From assembly GCA_965216695.1 (NCBI GenBank), contig OZ244212.1, positions 3,410,001 to 3,474,000 of the forward strand: 64,000 bases of DNA, in the 5' to 3' direction. The notes beneath the pieces are model-generated. The model did not search any database. It saw nothing but the letters and a program-made list of their open reading frames with translations, and had not been told where the DNA came from. The stretch is from G965216695 sp965216695. GTDB lineage: Bacteria; Pseudomonadota; Gammaproteobacteria; Pseudomonadales; Azotimanducaceae. Each line of letters opens with the position of its first letter. Position 1 is the first letter of the stretch. Shown piece after piece: positions 62,236 through 64,000 of this stretch. The position numbers and the translations under genes were made by a program.

Positions 62236-62859
62236 ATGGCACTGGACGTGATAGGCGCGGGGTTCGGGCGCACCGGAACGCTCTCGCTCAAGCTCGCATT
62301 GGAACAACTTGGATACACGAAGTGTTATCACATGCTGGAGGTGGCGGAACATCCGGAGCACGTGTCGATGTGGCGCGACACGGCGCGCGGTGTTATGCCC
62401 GATTGGGACCTGCTGTTCGACGGGTACCGCGCTGCGGTGGACTGGCCATCGTGCAACACCTGGGACCGCCAGCTCGAACACTACCCGAACGCCAAAGTGA
62501 TTCTGTCGCGACGCGACGCAACGCAGTGGTACACGAGCGTGATGAATACGATCTACCCGTCAAGCGTTCAGTGGCGCGAAGAGTTGGGCGAAACGCATCC
62601 CCGCGCAGCCCTTGCGTTCGAAGTAATCTGGGATGGCGTGTTCGACGGCCGTATGGACGATGCCGATCACGTGATTGGGGTGTACGAAGCGCACAATCAA
62701 CGGGTCATCGACGCGGTCCCCGACCACAAGTTGCTGGTGTTCGAACCGTCGGACGGTTGGGAGCCTCTGTGTCGATTTCTGGATGTACCGGTGCCCCAAA
62801 CACCCTATCCGCGCACGAATACCACCCGGCAATTTCAGGAGCGCATGAAGGCGCGCTGA
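62236..62859 (+). CDS. sulfotransferase family protein (Sulfotransfer_4-like)
   Basis: 207 residues. The P-loop is GAGFGRTGTLSLKLALEQLGY, followed by KCYHMLEVAEHPEHV and KVILSRRDATQWYTS. This matches the short family of PAPS-dependent sulfotransferase-like proteins found in bacteria, fungi and algae. The ATG at 62236 has a TAGGAA site; the longer ORF start overlaps the lactonase gene start. The substrate is unknown. The C terminus (NTTRQFQERMKAR) matches the family end. Confidence 0.87.
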   Translation: MALDVIGAGFGRTGTLSLKLALEQLGYTKCYHMLEVAEHPEHVSMWRDTARGVMPDWDLLFDGYRAAVDWPSCNTWDRQLEHYPNAKVILSRRDATQWYTSVMNTIYPSSVQWREELGETHPRAALAFEVIWDGVFDGRMDDADHVIGVYEAHNQRVIDAVPDHKLLVFEPSDGWEPLCRFLDVPVPQTPYPRTNTTRQFQERMKAR

Positions 62860-62861
62860 CG

Positions 62862-64000
62862 TCAGCCCGGCGTGTACCAGATCGGCGAAGTCCAGGCCAT
62901 TTCGCGGACGGTGTCCGGGTAGGAACCGTCGGTGCACACGGCTGGTCGTTCGTCTGCCGGCAGCCGGGCGCAGTCGTGCGTATGCCACCGCGGCCGGGGC
63001 AGTTCGACGACCCGCACGTAGTAGTACGCGTGTTCGGCGGCGTCGAAGGTATCGTCGCTGAATACAGCGCACAGCATGTCGTGACCGTCGGATCCACCCC
63101 CCGCCACGGTGCGCACGCTGTTGTGCATCACACCGTTTGCGTCGACCCAACCCTTGATGAGTTCGATTCGATCTAGAGCGCGCAAACCGTTCGGATCACG
63201 CGCTGCACTTGCAACGAACGAAGGTCGAGCGCCCGCCTCGGCCGGCGGCAGATCACCGCCCATGGGTACGCCTGCACGGTAACCCTGGGCGGCCAGGTCG
63301 CTGGCGTCGCACAACGTCTCGTCGTAGCCGTATCCGGCAAAGAAACGCGGCGCAATGCGTGGACCTGATGTGCCGAACACTTCGCGACGCTGCATCGCCT
63401 CGAAGATGGCATCGCGCGAGTTCTCCACGGCCCAGACGCCGGCGAGCCCGCCGGGATTGCCGTCGATGCCGCTCGTCAACAGGCCGGGTTCGAGCCGCTC
63501 TGCCGGCGTTGCTTCGTGCGTTACCGCGCCTTGCCAGTTCTCCTCCTGCGCGGCTCCGGGTGTCGCGGTGTGGGTGTCGGTGGCGGCAATAGCGCCGAGT
63601 TTGATCGGGTTAGCGCCGGTGCGGATCTGTTCGGAAAGACCCACCAGCAGCCCGGAGCGGTGGTAGTCGGTGGGATCGACGCAACCTGCACCCAACATGC
63701 CGTAGGCGCCGACGTCGTCGCCACATTCCGCGGTGACCTCGGTGCGTTCCGAGAGCACGATCTTGCCGTCTTCCAGGGTGCTGACTGCATGTGTTTCGCT
63801 ACGACCGATGGTGCGTACGGATTCGATGTCGCAGAGTTCGTCGGGCTGGCCGAGGATCGAAGAAAGCCCGTTGATACACTCGGAACTGCCCTTGTGCTGG
63901 AAAATTTCCATGATGGGCTCGCGGGCGAGCCGCGTTTGTGCGTACTGCCGATGGTTGGCGAGCGTGGGTTCCAGGCGCATGTAGGGTGCCATTCGGCCGT
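62862..64000 (-). CDS. DUF3604 family protein, 3' part only
   Basis: The reading frame is open past the window end, so the N terminus is missing. The visible 379 residues contain AYGMLGAGCVD, LGAIAATDTHTATPG, ENSRDAIFEAMQRREVFGTSGPRI and WYTPG near the end, typical of DUF3604 (a PHP-like metal-dependent fold; full proteins have about 600 or more residues). The function is unknown. It is convergent with the sulfotransferase, separated by 2 bases. Confidence 0.88.
   Translation of the reverse strand, partial: GRMAPYMRLEPTLANHRQYAQTRLAREPIMEIFQHKGSSECINGLSSILGQPDELCDIESVRTIGRSETHAVSTLEDGKIVLSERTEVTAECGDDVGAYGMLGAGCVDPTDYHRSGLLVGLSEQIRTGANPIKLGAIAATDTHTATPGAAQEENWQGAVTHEATPAERLEPGLLTSGIDGNPGGLAGVWAVENSRDAIFEAMQRREVFGTSGPRIAPRFFAGYGYDETLCDASDLAAQGYRAGVPMGGDLPPAEAGARPSFVASAARDPNGLRALDRIELIKGWVDANGVMHNSVRTVAGGGSDGHDMLCAVFSDDTFDAAEHAYYYVRVVELPRPRWHTHDCARLPADERPAVCTDGSYPDTVREMAWTSPIWYTPG

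Overview
This 64 kb window is a stretch of GC-rich chromosome, most likely from an uncultured marine or environmental gammaproteobacterium. The cmoA/cmoB tRNA-wobble pair with its 4-base overlap, ppk1 next to ppx, a LemA / M48 peptidase pair, an OmpR/EnvZ-type two-component pair, AGCS and SulP transporters and short C-terminal PEP-CTERM tags all fit that placement. No rRNA, tRNA, CRISPR array, integrase or transposase gene was seen. Gene density is high and neighbouring genes often overlap by 1-8 bases, so many short operons are translationally coupled.

Layout. 0.1-3.4 kb: a small unknown gene, a PhyH oxygenase, an Smr-domain protein, then a reverse acyl-CoA dehydrogenase with a small membrane protein. 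3.5-11.5 kb: cmoB/cmoA (reverse), ppk1 (forward), then the reverse group lemA, large M48 peptidase, ppx. 11.6-14.6 kb: an acyl-CoA dehydrogenase diverging from a flavin reductase and nitronate monooxygenase pair; the gap between them holds an unusual 22-base-periodic repeat array. 14.6-16.4 kb: two paralogous PEP-CTERM exported proteins, each with a sigma-54 type promoter and its own terminator. 16.4-26.5 kb: SDR, LLM flavin oxidoreductase, enoyl-CoA hydratase, MATE pump, Fpg-like glycosylase, a CinA-like/nucleotidyltransferase fusion, an alpha/beta hydrolase, a 90-base perfect palindrome, an exported amidohydrolase and an AGCS symporter. 26.6-34.1 kb: SirB2-like protein, acyl-CoA dehydrogenase, SMP-30 protein, a repeat-rich lipoprotein, thiolase, and a secreted protein with a response regulator and kinase. 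34.7-43 kb: OmpA-type protein with calcium-type repeats, DUF2959 lipoprotein, enoyl-CoA hydratase, GFA protein, two MaoC proteins, SDR, YciI, esterase, ClpP paralogue. 43-64 kb: LysR, two sulfotransferases, hydrolases, enoyl-CoA hydratases, acyl-CoA dehydrogenase, ChaC, M20 peptidase, MATE, YkgJ, acyl-CoA synthetase, LLM oxidoreductase, SulP, a class III alcohol dehydrogenase operon with a Ddn-like protein, a lactonase-like lipoprotein and a truncated DUF3604 gene.

Functionally the window is dominated by acyl-CoA chemistry: four acyl-CoA dehydrogenases, four enoyl-CoA hydratase family proteins, two MaoC proteins, one thiolase, one acyl-CoA synthetase, two SDRs and many alpha/beta hydrolases. 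This suggests a broad capacity to degrade fatty, branched or cyclic acids rather than one tidy pathway. Three proteins (two LLM oxidoreductases and a Ddn-like protein) belong to families that often use deazaflavin F420. The most distinctive non-coding features are the 22-base operator-like array at 12.87-13.0 kb, the paired sigma-54 promoters of the PEP-CTERM genes, the 90-base palindrome that supplies the stop codon of a neighbouring gene, and regulatory dyads near the LysR and OmpR-type genes.
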